Under the pieces are notes generated by a model. That model saw nothing but the letters and a program-made list of their open reading frames with translations. It was not told the origin of the DNA and did not search any database. A DNA stretch of 64,000 nt, from positions 248,001 to 312,000 of the forward strand of contig MBPM02000071.1 in assembly GCA_001695595.3 (NCBI GenBank), in the 5' to 3' direction. This stretch comes from Plasmopara viticola. Its lineage: Eukaryota > Oomycota > Peronosporomycetes > Peronosporales > Peronosporaceae. Position numbers and translations under genes: made by a program. Below are positions 10,415 to 22,369 of the stretch, piece by piece. Numbering within the stretch: position 1 is the stretch's first letter; the number at the start of each line of letters is the position of its first letter.

Positions 10415-13050
10415 ATGACCTACTTTAGAACGTCGTGTATGCTCAACTGTCGAAGAAAGTTAGCCATACGTGGAGCCTATCCAACTACACCGACGTGACG
10501 GTGTCATTCTTTGCTTAGCCAGGGTTACCATACCACAAAATTGTAACGGATCTAGCTTTGAAGTTTCTCAGCTTTGTGATCGATGAACACTGACTAGTAT
10601 TGAACTATGATGCGATGTATGGCCAGATCATCGATAAAGTTCGGGGAAGGTGCCAAGGACCCTAGGGGCAATTTGGGTGCCCCCACTAGGTCCTCAGTGG
10701 ATTTTTGGCGACAACTCTACTAGGTAGCAAACGATGGACACTGATTTAAACCGTTCAACGCTGGAATGTCGGAGTTGGACTGGATGTATTTTTAGCAGAC
10801 GTGTTGAAAGCACACTCTTAAAGTAGGGGATACCGGTATGGTCGAAAGCAAGATAGACTTGAAATTTGGTTCGTCAGTGAAGGTTTTGCTTGGACCAAAT
10901 GAGATGTTTACATCAGAGCTCAAAGACGCTTATAAAGTCAGCGGCACAATCGAGGTATGGTCATGCGACTTGAGGAAGAGATCAACTTTTATCTCTATCG
11001 GATAAAGCTATCTTTAAAGTCGCTAGAGGACACTTACGCTACAGAGTGAATCCCCAATCCCAAAGGGATCCCCGAATTTGCATGATTTATTGGTAAAGGA
11101 ATGCAAGTATGTGGTCTCACAAGACCCGCCTTTGTCACCACCTACTTGAGATGTCCATTATGCAGACCTTGAAGATACTAAGAAGGCACTGCGCGGGATA
11201 GATGTTAGATCTTACCGGCTTTATTAGATCCATATAATCCTTAGATCTGACATCGACTTAGTCTCTACCAGGAGCCAAATACTGCGTTACTCGGTAGTAG
11301 TCATTAACAAAGAAGTACTGCAACACTATAAGCACTACAGCACGGGATGAAAATGGTTAAAAAGAACATTCTTTTGGCTTCACGCCGCCAAGCTCTATCA
11401 GAAACTTAATCGTAAAGTAGCGCATCGTACCCGCTAACAAATGCGATAAACACGATCACCATTCTGGCACACGCACCGATACCTGAAAAGAATCTGTCGC
11501 AAAAATACGAAGGAATATACAATGTACAGTGCTCTCAAAATATTAAAATCGCAAGACATATCGTTGGCCATGATGCACTTCGAACGGTGTTTTGGAATTG
11601 ATTGGACATGCCTGAACAGGTATTGAGCGAATCTGCGACATTTGATCATCTGATAATGAACTTTTTCTAGCCTCATACAGGCAAGTCATTACGTTCATAG
11701 CCGTATAGAATTCAGAAAGACGGACGTTATTAACGAGCACGTTGTATGGTGCATACCAAACCCAGACGAATTTACCCCTCAAGGCTGCTAGTCCGCCTAA
11801 TGACATACTATGTGCGAAACTGATACCGCGACAAGGGTGTGAAAACGTTTATCACACAGCTGTATCGACCAATACGGGCTTTCGTCTGGACATTTTTGAC
11901 AGCAATTTCGCCCTTAGCCGCTTTATCAAAAATAAACCGGCTTTGGATCCCCATATAGTCCATAAAAGGCAAGTTTTTGAGGTCGAGAGAGAAACGACCA
12001 AATTTATGCCAATCTTAGCAAATGTGTATCTGTAGCAGAAAAGCCAGCACCCAGTCTTATCCACTTGCAGACATGTGTCACTCACTGTGAATTGCAGGGC
12101 TGTGCTTCCCGCGATTATAAATGCTCTGCTATTTACCTGCGAGATAATGTCCTATGCTCACCGCTAGCGGGGCATTGCTACTTATAGTTAGTAGCAATAT
12201 GTAGCCCATGGTACTACAGGTAGAGCGCTTTCTTATGTGTCTATGCTGTCAGTTAAGCTCGGCTCCCGTTAAGGAAGAATTTAAAGACGCCAACACGTGT
12301 AAATACTTGTATCTTCGGTACATCCCATTCTCAGGCTAATACTTGCGCAGGCTTCCTTAGCAAATAGCCGATTATACAACAGGATTGGAATGTAACACAC
12401 CAAGCCTCTGTTAAGCTGGATTGGGCGGCTGTGACTCATGGCTTATCAAACCAGGGCTCGAATTTTCAGTCACGGTATACACTGGAATTATTTATACCCA
12501 TCTACGTCAACAAAAGTTACAAATTTGAGCTGCAGAAATCTTTAACTTAACAGCCATATATATCTCAATCTTTTAAAAGCCGTCCCGCAAGTCCACCGAG
12601 CTGAAATTGAGTTTCTTCCACTGCCCTCGTTTAAAGCATTAGTCAAACCAATGTTGCTGACACAATCGTTTGCAGGCACGCAAAGTTATTCGGCGCATCA
12701 GAATTGACCAAGACACGAAATTCTTTATAATGTCAAACAGTTGTGTATGCAAGCAGCAGAATGCCGCAGAGATCTACTAGACTATTTACGGCTGAGTTTT
12801 CGAGGTGTGTATCCACCACGCACCTATTCTTAGCTTTTAAGCGGAGCCTGAGTTCGAGGGTACGGCTTCTGTCGGCCAACCTTAACTCCTATTTGCGAGA
12901 CGAAGGCCTGCTTCGGCGGCCTCGAAACGAATCGTGTGCTCTCACTGACCAAAGCTAAAGCAGAGGATGTATCCTTTATCGACATTGCACAAGAGAACTC
13001 GATTTAGCGGGCCCTTACATGCAATTCCTTGATTTCTGGAGGAAGAAGTT
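10415..13050. other. gene-poor tract with fragmentary coding-like pieces
   Basis: Short plus-strand stretches look like worn coding DNA (for example 11347-11672, about 108 codons with four stops, ending in a run around LDMPEQVLSESATFDHL). ORFs such as 11742-12035 (plus) and 11543-11806 (minus) overlap each other, so at most one is meaningful. Nothing is identifiable. Confidence 0.4.
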
Positions 13051-13374
13051 ATGTCCACAAATTCACATGTCTGTGAATGTACACCTCTCCACAAAAAACT
13101 AATTGCTTCTCCTTCGTCGCTGTCTGCACTGAAAAGGACTGAGTGCGAGATTTTGCCACATTGGCCTGTCAACAAGTGGAGACCCGGTATTGTACGCGTC
13201 CTTGATGAGACTGTTGAAGCTTACGCTTATATTGTTAGCAGACAAGATAGCGTAAGTGCCCGCGTGAGTTACAGGTTGCTAAAAGAAATGTTTATCATTA
13301 CTGTTGCTAAAAGCTCATGTACTCATGTAGTCATCTCACGGATAGCCTTTCCATTGAAAACCATGCGCACCTGA
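13051..13374 (+). CDS. hypothetical small ORF, 107 aa
   Basis: An ATG-started open frame with two Cys near the N-terminus (CECTPLHKK) and a Trp-rich middle (PHWPVNKWRPG). No signal peptide or known domain is apparent. A 77-codon frame overlaps on the opposite strand. The surroundings are decayed DNA, so this may be a fragment or chance. Unidentified. Confidence 0.25.
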   Translation: MSTNSHVCECTPLHKKLIASPSSLSALKRTECEILPHWPVNKWRPGIVRVLDETVEAYAYIVSRQDSVSARVSYRLLKEMFIITVAKSSCTHVVISRIAFPLKTMRT

Positions 13375-16054
13375 TGATTCGCTGAAAATGTCCCTTTGGC
13401 GCCGCTCGTATAGTTAAACGACGTGATGCGCTTCAGCTACTTGACAACAGGAGGGATGCTGTCACCTTAGACACGTATAAGCCAGCAAGTCGTGCGCATC
13501 TTAACACCTTTGAAAGGGTTCAGATCGACGTAAAATGATACCGGGTTTGACGGGGTCACTCGCAGAAGGTTTTGGAAGTGCTTAGTGAATGACTATTTAG
13601 TACTTCTGGTCATAAGGAACTGATGGGCGCTTTTAAATATTGCTCTATTTAACACAAGATTGAGGTCTTAATCCTTGCGATAGTTCTTTATAAGACCGAA
13701 TTTGATCTTGCAATCGAAGCGAATAGTATATCTTGTTATATCTTAGTATGAAAACCATTCTAGATACCAATTGAGTGCTTGTCGTGCACTAGAAGCTATC
13801 GATATTTTTTATTATAACGGAAAGGCGGCTGTCAACACAAGAGCTCGGCTTTATGTAACGGCTCGTTAGAAGGTCAGACGATTTAGACATTAAATCTAGA
13901 TCAATTTAAAAGTGCAATAGTGTCTATCGCCACCGAAAAAAGAATGCGGAGTGGACCGTAGCTGTATTGGAGTAAATTGAAAACAATATGTGTCGCAGTT
14001 GCTAGTGGCTCTATCATATTGTGTGACACAAGTCAAATGATATTTCGAACAGCAATAGAAAGATAGAACTTGGCAATAAGTAGCTGATAGAAATGCAGTT
14101 CATGGTACAACGACCACTGTTCAATACATATTGCTACAGCTACTACGCTAGATAGTGCTACCACAGGGGTTCTATCGATATGCCTATAAAGTCCAAAATT
14201 TGAATTACTGGGTTTCGGTATCAAGAATTTATGCCCTTCTTTAAGCTCGGGCGTCCTACGACACATATAATTGGACGTACAAAACGCAGGTCTGGAATGA
14301 ATTTTTTTTGGATAAAAAGATTTACGCTAAGGTGACGAATGCAGTGGTCGGTCAAAGTAGTAATTTCGCTATGCAACTCTTATTGTGGCCTCGACAATTG
14401 ATATGCATCGAGAAGTTTACTTCATTGGTCGCGTTGATAGTGTATCGTGGTAGAAATTGGACCTTGAAGATTTTACAGTACAAAGACGAAATACCGTTTC
14501 AGTTGGCACTTTGCTTTACTCGGTTTTTAACTCCTCAAAAAATTTGGTGTGCTTGTTAAGAGGCTCAAAAGAGCGGGAATTTGGTGCTGGCAAGCTCTTG
14601 CCAGCCAAAATGTATCCTAATGTGCTGATAGCACCAGATATTAGTGCTCTTAGCTCTTAACGGTTTTAGCCACAAGATAAAACGCACCAAATATGCAATG
14701 ATACGGATCAAATACAGACTTCTAGAATATGAATCGCGGAGATCAAGCGTAAACTTGACAAGAAGAAGACACACTAACACCAAAAAACACTTATTATTAT
14801 GAACCACCTGTGACGGAAAGTTGTACTTCCCGCGAGTTGATTAGCGAAAGGTGAGTAATGACTTATGGCACTTAAAATGAAGTCGTATCTAACTACATAC
14901 TGCAAACGGCTTCGCCTCTATTATTTCACAACAGCCCGATTATACTTGCGACCTTAGATTAGAAACCTTATCTAAGGAGAAAAAGTCATAAAATCCTTGG
15001 ACGAGCATGCACTACGTGAGTCCCAAAATTACGGCCCATGATCATTCCCACATCCGGAGAATAAGGCTATTGCGTATGTACCTAGCAGCAGCACATATCT
15101 ACCCATCTTAACCGTTTCCCCTCCTTGCTATAGCGCGAAGGTTCTTTTGCACAATGTTGATGAAGGGCAATGAAATTAATGGTACAAAAATATTTTTGGC
15201 TGATTGTTACATCAATTAGAACGTTTTAAAGTTCAAAGAGTTCTTAATTACTGGATGACATGACTCTCATTCATAGCTTTGTAAAATCATTGATGTAGAA
15301 TAGCCAGGTAATAAAGACTAAATATGTTCGTTGACGTTAAATAGCTATAATGATAAGAATGAGTTCTAGGGTCCTCCTGTGAACACCTTAATAGATTTGA
15401 ACACCGGATCCGAAACAAACCAAGATGTTTCGTTTTGTAAAGAGGCTTTTTTGACGCTTCATTTGCCCACGGTACTGCTTTTGAAGAGCCCTTGTTGAAC
15501 GGTAGTTAAGCATGTAAAAAAAGATTTTTAATTTCGCCATTTCGATCCTTTTGATGCGGCCACGAATATTATTTGCCGTTTTTTTTATTTTTAGTCATAC
15601 AAAGAGGCTTACAATCTTTTATATATTCGATGCTCGTTGAATATCTGAAGCTATAATCAAATTGATGATGTCGGGGCAAAAATTTTAATTTACGCAAAAG
15701 ACCTCGGCTTTTTGTCTCCACACATTGATTGTCGTGCACAAATTTTCACCTCTTGGCAAAGCAAAAGGAGCTTCGACGCATATTTTTTGTCGACCCGCCG
15801 CGCTTGAATCTTGACGCGCAATTGACCCCGAGCATGCCAGGCCAAATGCGTGTACGTTCGGTACACTTCGTGGTGTGAGACACCGCGATTGGTAGGTCTA
15901 GAAGATTTAACTTTTGAGCCTCAATTATTGTCAGTGCGCTGTCCATCACTTCATCAAGTGACACGGCAAAGCCATAGATGTCACCAAGGATACAAGGGCT
16001 AACATCGGTAAGTCAAAGTTTGTCGATCCTTTCACTTCAAAGTTGAGCCTCATT
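13375..16054. other. gene-poor tract
   Basis: No gene supported. The longest frames (14308-14559 plus, 15746-15964 minus) lack family features. The minus frame at 15746-15964 starts with a truncated, Ala/Leu/Glu-rich segment (SLDEVMDSALTIIEAQKL) faintly like a gag fragment, which is too weak to call. Confidence 0.5.
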
Positions 16055-16135
16055 GCAGCTGTGGGTCGCTCCACAGCCACTCAAAGTAACGGCAGCTGTG
16101 GGTCGCTTCACAGTCACTCAAAGTAACGGCAGCTG
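16055..16135. repeat. 37-bp tandem repeat, two copies plus a partial third
   Basis: Copy 1 is 16055-16091 and copy 2 is 16092-16128. They differ at only two bases. A third start (GCAGCTG) follows at 16129-16135. Each copy holds GCAGCTGTGGGTCGCT and CACTCAAAGTAACG. Confidence 0.9.
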
Positions 16136-16151
16136 TTTTTAGTAAAGAGCA

Positions 16152-16189
16152 GAGGTAAGGCCCTCGACGTAGTACGAGGGCCTTACCTC
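16152..16189. repeat. perfect 15-bp hairpin
   Basis: GAGGTAAGGCCCTCG, an 8-base loop ACGTAGTA, then its exact reverse complement. It lies 16 bases after the 37-bp tandem repeat. A stem this perfect is unlikely by chance and may mark a small non-autonomous element or a site prone to cruciform formation. Confidence 0.9.
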
Positions 16190-16343
16190 ACATACGTCTT
16201 TCAACACTACTGAACGCCTTCTATTGTCCGTTCAATCTAGGGTGCGCAATCAGTGCCGTTAAGGGCTGGCGTCCAATAACTAAGAAAACTTATGTTCGGA
16301 GCACCGTTGTAAGTAGGTTCAAAATAATCGACGTCGTCACACG

Positions 16344-16361
16344 CGGTGTCAAAAGACACCG
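16344..16361. repeat. short hairpin, 7-bp stem, AAAA loop
   Basis: CGGTGTC AAAA GACACCG. It resembles a simple stem-loop and lies 155 bases beyond the larger hairpin. Confidence 0.7.
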
Positions 16362-19300
16362 TAAACAAAGTGCGCCGCAAAATTAGCCACGGCAATATAT
16401 TTGACGACTGAGTCACGATATAAATATGTTGCTGAGCCGATTGACAGCGATAAAAGTTTCTCTGCGAGTAGAATCAGCAGAAAGATCAAAAATGGTTATC
16501 ATAATTGCTTAGCGCCAACCTTAGGTACAGAAATTGGATTTTTTTTTAGGAAAGTGCGATTTCTTCCCTCGCTGGCAACACGTATATAACGTGTCAACTT
16601 ACAGAAGTGAGGCTATAAAATTCGCATAAATTTTAAAAGCTGTTTTGGTGAATACCCACCGGCGTGTCATAATTTCTATAAATGACTTTGAGCGTCAGCG
16701 CCACTCGCAGCAACAATACGTTGGGAAATAGGTTAATCGGTGAAGCTCATTCTCGGGCTGATTGCAGTGGATTTGATTGCGCGTAATCGAATGCATTGAC
16801 TTCAGTGTAATTCGACTTAAAAGTCGCAAATTGTTTAAGATAATGGCGTAGGTTGTGTCGACTTGTTGATCAATTTTATCACGCAAACGCAGTACTAAAT
16901 GCAGCTTATTTCCAACGGTATGCAGTTAGCGCAACACAGATCGCCATTGTTTCCGTCGACAAGTGGTTGACGCCCAAAACCTTGCCGTGTGTTCCGCGAA
17001 AGAGCATTGGCAAGAATGTCATTCTCTTTTGACTAGTAAAGTCACTCCAAAAAGATAAAATAGACTAAGTAATGCATTGCGAAAATAAGGATTTTTATCG
17101 CTGTGCACAGCGACGCGCTGTCATTGTAGATGGCGAATGTCGGATTAACGAGAAGGATAGTCATCTAAATTAGAGCTCAATGCACAGCAATAAGCTTCTT
17201 GTGCGCTTGGATTGCTTTTAGTGGCCTTCATCCCAAGTTATTAAAAGATGCCCATGCGCATTTAATCTTCGCTGTCAGAGTGCAACTAATGGCGAAGGCT
17301 CGAATCGCTCGCGACGCGAAAAGGCTTCAAGTGGTAAAATCGGCATTACAGCGTAAGTGTCATCACAACAGAAAATGATGCTTGGTACTCATCGGGCCTT
17401 ATAGAACGTGGCGGTGTTTCGGAGGGACGATCCACCCGGTATAATAATTTGTGAAATAGTTTGCTAGTTCAAGCCGATGAAGCCTTTTGATGAGATTGTA
17501 GGGTGCTGGCTATGCACATACGGAAGTGTCATCTTTTTAAATCAGCACGCACGCTGTCTTTGCTCAAACACTAACGAAGCACCAGAGTATTTGTATGAAC
17601 TTTTCGATGCTGGCGCAAAAAGTATTTCTTGCATACCTCTGATATTTTAATAGAGCTGGCGCGATCACGAACGGCAGTGAGCATGAATGGTTTGAAAATA
17701 GCTCGGCGAAAAGTCGCAGAGAGTGTGCCGCATATAGATACATGCAGTTGGACATGTCAGGCGCGTTTATCACATCGTGTGGTATTACAAAGCACTCCCA
17801 GCAATTTATTTAAAGGTTTACTGTGTGTTGATGGATCTAATCAGTATTTTATAGCAATTGGATTTCATTTGGACGGCATTAGGGACTGTATAGATATAGT
17901 AAGTATGACATTAAGAGCTTGGTATATGCGCCAGGATGTTGGCATTATCCAAGACTCTATTTGCCTGCTAAGCAAAAGGCCAATCATAAATGCAAAGAAG
18001 TGGTGCCCTGGCTAATGGTGGCTCTTGAAGATTTACCCATAGCCTTGACTTGGTCCCTAGGAAGAGTCTTTAGTTGCGTCATACAATATTATGAGCCAAT
18101 TGCGAGACCGACCTACCTCTATCAGCCAAAAATGTGACCAGTAGCTTGAAAGACGACCTTTACTTTACGAAAGCTGTCATACACTGAGTTTTCGGAGCTG
18201 TGGATTCTAAATTGAGTCGCGAAACAAAGATTCGGTCCGAACCTTTTTGTCGTGGCGACAATCCTTCTTTGGCGACTTCTATACTTGCTCCACATAGCCT
18301 GTCCAAAATTGAGAGGAGTACTTTGAAATAGACGTGAGCGACGTAGAATTGCGAGGTGGACTAAGAACTTACGTGTGAACCACCGTGAGGCAAGGTCACT
18401 CGGGTATCAAATGCAGCGACTTCGTCGATTTTTAACCACTTTCTCGCTTAGTAGCGTGATTATTCAGCGTTATAAGAACTGAAACATGAAAATTTCACGA
18501 CATGGTTCTCACAAGCGCGAGAGAAAAGTATCAGGTTCGGCTCGATAATTTGCCTACCGAAAAAGATTTTGCTTTAGCCTAAATAATCGCAGCATGTTTC
18601 CTCAAGAGTATAACATTCTGCAGGTCTTTGTTGCTGGGCAACAATTCAGGCAAAATTTTCCAGATCCACAAGAGGTAGAGTAGACCATCTGTCCTTTCAT
18701 AACGTCTGAGCTGCGTTTGCTGTTAGGATATACAACACCCAATTTGGCATACTTGCTTACATTGAGAAGCTGCATTGTACAAGGAAGTTTCGTGCGCCTG
18801 GCACATTTGTTCGTTTGAAAAGCTATTAACTCAACTACAATATATGTGGCAAATTCATAGTTTGCTTGCACAGGAGTATGTCGGCTAGTGTAATGAGCTT
18901 GCATTTGACATGCCACTCATATTTCTGAATGACAACTATCGCGCCAGATTTTTGAACTAGTGAGGACGTTTATCGCCGCTCTTATCGATATGTCTGTAAA
19001 GCTTGAGGCCCAGAACATTTCCACGAAATTAAATGGTTTTTTCTGGTCATTTTTTTTGTCGTGAGCAGAAAAGTTTTGTTTTGCCGTATTAAGCCGCTCG
19101 TACTGTAGCATAATGTCTTGCTTATAATCGAATTTTTCAAGAAGCGAAATGTACAACCGATAGCGTGGTTTACAATGCACACTTATCCGAGAAAGCCGGG
19201 ACGGGTGCCCTCAAACGGCCTCAATTTTGATTATGACTTACCCAGTACCCTTTAATGTGCATTTTTAATAAATTGCGAGATCTGAACAATTAGTACTGTT

Positions 19301-21965
19301 TATATGCAGCCTTTAAACAATATCACTTTGTGGAGGTCACGAAATTTCGTGTGAAAGTGCAATGTGAGATAGTTGGAGACTTCCTCACTTCACATGCAAA
19401 GGCTGATTTCGTGCGGAAACAAAGTCACCAGACTTGTTATTGACTTTCTGTACCCGGAAGCCAATTGAAAAAGGAGGAGTAAGCCATGCTTTTACGAAGC
19501 CCAACGGTGCAACACTTTGTGCCCATAAAGCGATTAGGAAGAAGAACGTGCTAATTAACAACAAATTAAGGCGCACTTTTGAGATAATACCTTATATGGA
19601 AGATGATTACATCCAATCTTCGAATGAGGAAGTAGGGCTCACTTCTTACGACTTATAGATTGCCAAAAATATGCAATAGGGAAACTATTATTATTAAAGG
19701 TTTTGGCGACTTGTCCACACTTTTTTGACCGCTACAGGCTTTCAGTAAGCGTCTTTTAACAGTATATTAGTCCATAGCCTTTAAGGATTTAATTTGGCAC
19801 TGAAGATTCATTCAGGAAGCTATAGGCAAGCTCTTTATAAGATACGAGTCAATAAGCTTACGCCAGCATAAAAACAAATGCGTCTTTGCAATAGAAAAGA
19901 TGAAGGGCAAACGCGTTTTGAAAGTCGGCATGGGGCCCGCTCAGCTTTTCGTAAGAAAGGTTGCTATGAAGTGGGAGTTTTAGTGAAGAAAATTTAAGCC
20001 ACCACAGGCAAAAACTGTATTCAGTAAGGCATTTTCGTAATTTATATTATCTTTAAGCCCGAGTGCAATATTAACTGCATTTGGGCCGTAGGCAAAACAG
20101 TTCTGTACCAGAAAACATAAACATCCTAAACCTCCCAAAGAAAGGTTGCATTTGCAGGAATAGCACACTGCTATTCTGGGGGCTTAATTCAAAAAAGACT
20201 AAAGTTCTTCGAGGTTCGAAAGCATTTGCAGCGCTGGAAGGGCCTCCATTTAATTCATGACCGTATCGAAACTACATCCAGTTAAGCCGCTTGTTACAGG
20301 AGATTAAGCCTATTGGTATCTCTAATAGTTCGCATACTGAATTACATACAGAAATACATATTCCTTAACTTTATTTCGTTGTGAAGGTTAGCGCGGAAAA
20401 ATGATGTACACTATTAATCGGGTTTTAGACTGCACTCTGTTGCAAACTTCGGTCCCGTAGAGACCCAAAAATGTTAGTCATTGCTTACCGGAAGATAGGT
20501 TACCCAGTCCATTTTTTACCTGCGCTATAATTTGACTATCTCTTTTCACAAAGATTATACAATGAATACGGCTGTCTTTCTACGTCTATCGGACCCGCAG
20601 GTTGCACTGCTTGGGATGCTCTGTGACTTCTACGGACTCAATACGTGGCTATGTTTGCAATACTTCCTGCTGTCAAGTGGCTGTTGCGCATTGCGGCGTT
20701 CGATCTCTACGAGAAATGTCTATGTTCTCGATCAGTGACACGCTCAGGTAGCCTTGACGGCAGGGTGTGAGCTGTCAAAACGTCACTTCTCAGCCTCAAA
20801 AGAGAAGGATTAACGAAACCTCCTGTTTCAAATTTAGAAAAGGCTAAGCGGTCTTTATTGTATATGATCCGGTGCACGTGGTGTTCATTTTCTTATTGCT
20901 AGAAGTACGGATTTAAAGCTAAACATACATACGTTGAATGACTTCACTGAAGTGTTTTGTTTTAATGATACACAAGAAGGAGCAATAAGAATCGGCTTTC
21001 CTTTCAGATGGCTGAATTAGGCTAGAGCTCAAACTTCCTTATTGGCAAGCAACGAAGACGTAAGTTCATCGTATATTTTCAAAAAGGTAGGCTGACGATG
21101 AGAAGCGCTATCGCCCCCCCCTTTAAAAAAAAGGTGGGGGACCGTGCTTTTAATTATTACAATTGCAGGTAGCAGAAAAAATGGCACAATGTAAACTCCA
21201 CAAGCCATTATGCTTTTTTGCCGACAAGCAGATCATGTAAAATTTTCAACTACGTTTTTGAACCAGCTGAGCTAGCGACATTTTAAGTGTGGCATCATTT
21301 TCCGTAGAGATTCTATAAGCTGCTTATACGTAAGTCTTATACATTAGCAAAACTGGTAAAAGTCTTAAAAGCTATTTGCTTTCGCTTCTAAAATATCGAA
21401 ATAAGAATAGGCTAAAAAACAATTTAGATTGACAGTGCTCGTAGGCGGTCTAAAGCTTGCTCCGTCTCTTACGCATCTATATTCTAGTATAGAAATCGAC
21501 ACTGAAAAGTGCGGCCTATATCGCCTCTTGAGAAGACTACAGCAATCGCTCTTTGGGTGCGAAAGAATTGGACAATGCCTCAGTCCGAGCAGTGGTCGAG
21601 CTAGTCTCAATCGACATCAGCGCTTCCAAGACAAACAGTATTCCGCATTCACTAAAACGGCTGCAGCAACAAAGATCACATGATTGTTATATCTCTTAAA
21701 ATGATGGATCATTGTCATCAACTTTCTTTTTCAAGAGTCGCTGACAATTATCGCAACCTCAATACAAAAAAGGGCTCGGAAAGTTTTGAGGTAGCGACTT
21801 TAAGCCAAAATTAAGATTACGGGTTGCACTGATTTCTCAGACGCAATATTTACAACATGAAACAAAGCTGTTAAACTGGCAAAAACTCGCGAATGAGGCA
21901 GCTCTTATAGTTGCAATCATTAAGACTAACATAATTAAGCAGGAAGGCTCACAGTTTGGGGCTGT
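16362..21965. other. long gene-free tract
   Basis: More than 5 kb without a supported gene. The longest frame (17629-18015, plus) has no ATG at its start. Another plus frame from 17075 to 17650 stays open for 191 codons with five stops, somewhat fewer than expected by chance. Two small symmetric sequences stand out: CACGAAATTTCGTG at 19338-19351, and a C7..TTTAAAAAAAA..GGTGGGGG stretch at about 21115-21143. Confidence 0.5.
19338..19351. repeat. 14-bp perfect palindrome
   Basis: CACGAAATTTCGTG is its own reverse complement. It may be a protein-binding site or chance. No gene lies beside it. Confidence 0.7.
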
Positions 21966-22369
21966 ATGACTCAGAAAGAGCGAGAAGAGCGTGCTCAACG
22001 TGCCCAGCAGATCATTGAAGAAGAGCAACTTAAGCCGTAGCAAGTGAATGCCGAGTTTTTTGCTCTTTGGAAGTCAAAGATCAACATGAAGCCAAGCTCG
22101 ATGATGATGTCCGGCGCCACATTGACCACCTTTAAAAGCTTAAAAAAGCAATGACTTAACGAGAGGAAACGCAGCGGAGACGCCAACGATTTCGTGAAAA
22201 GATGCGAACACTGCAAACCCGTGGAAACGATGTTCACCGTCTTGAGTGTATGCCAAAGAGCTCAAATCAAGACGAAGTTGATGGCAAAGAAAATTGTGAA
22301 AACACTAGTAATCTCTATCATCAGACAGCCATGGCTGCAGGTTGCTGTACACCAGTAGGAAAGGGGTAA
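21966..22369 (+). pseudogene. decayed gene fragment with coiled-coil character
   Basis: An ATG-started plus frame reads TQKEREERAQRAQQIIEEEQ before a stop. After one more stop and one frame change it continues with HEAKLDDDVRRHIDHL and, past further stops, EETQRRRQRFREKMRTL and a Ser/Asn-rich tail. The high Glu/Arg/Gln heptad-like content indicates a former coiled coil. At least two in-frame stops and a frameshift show it is dead. The family cannot be named. Confidence 0.55.

Noticed and set aside
11543..11806. Possible integrase fragment (INSKTPFEVHHGQ) on the minus strand
   Set aside because: One short phrase resembles the TPFE block of retroelement integrases, but no neighbouring motif supports it.
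17075..17650. 191-codon plus frame with five stops, Cys-rich in the middle
   Set aside because: Stop density is only modestly below chance for this base composition and no motif is convincing.
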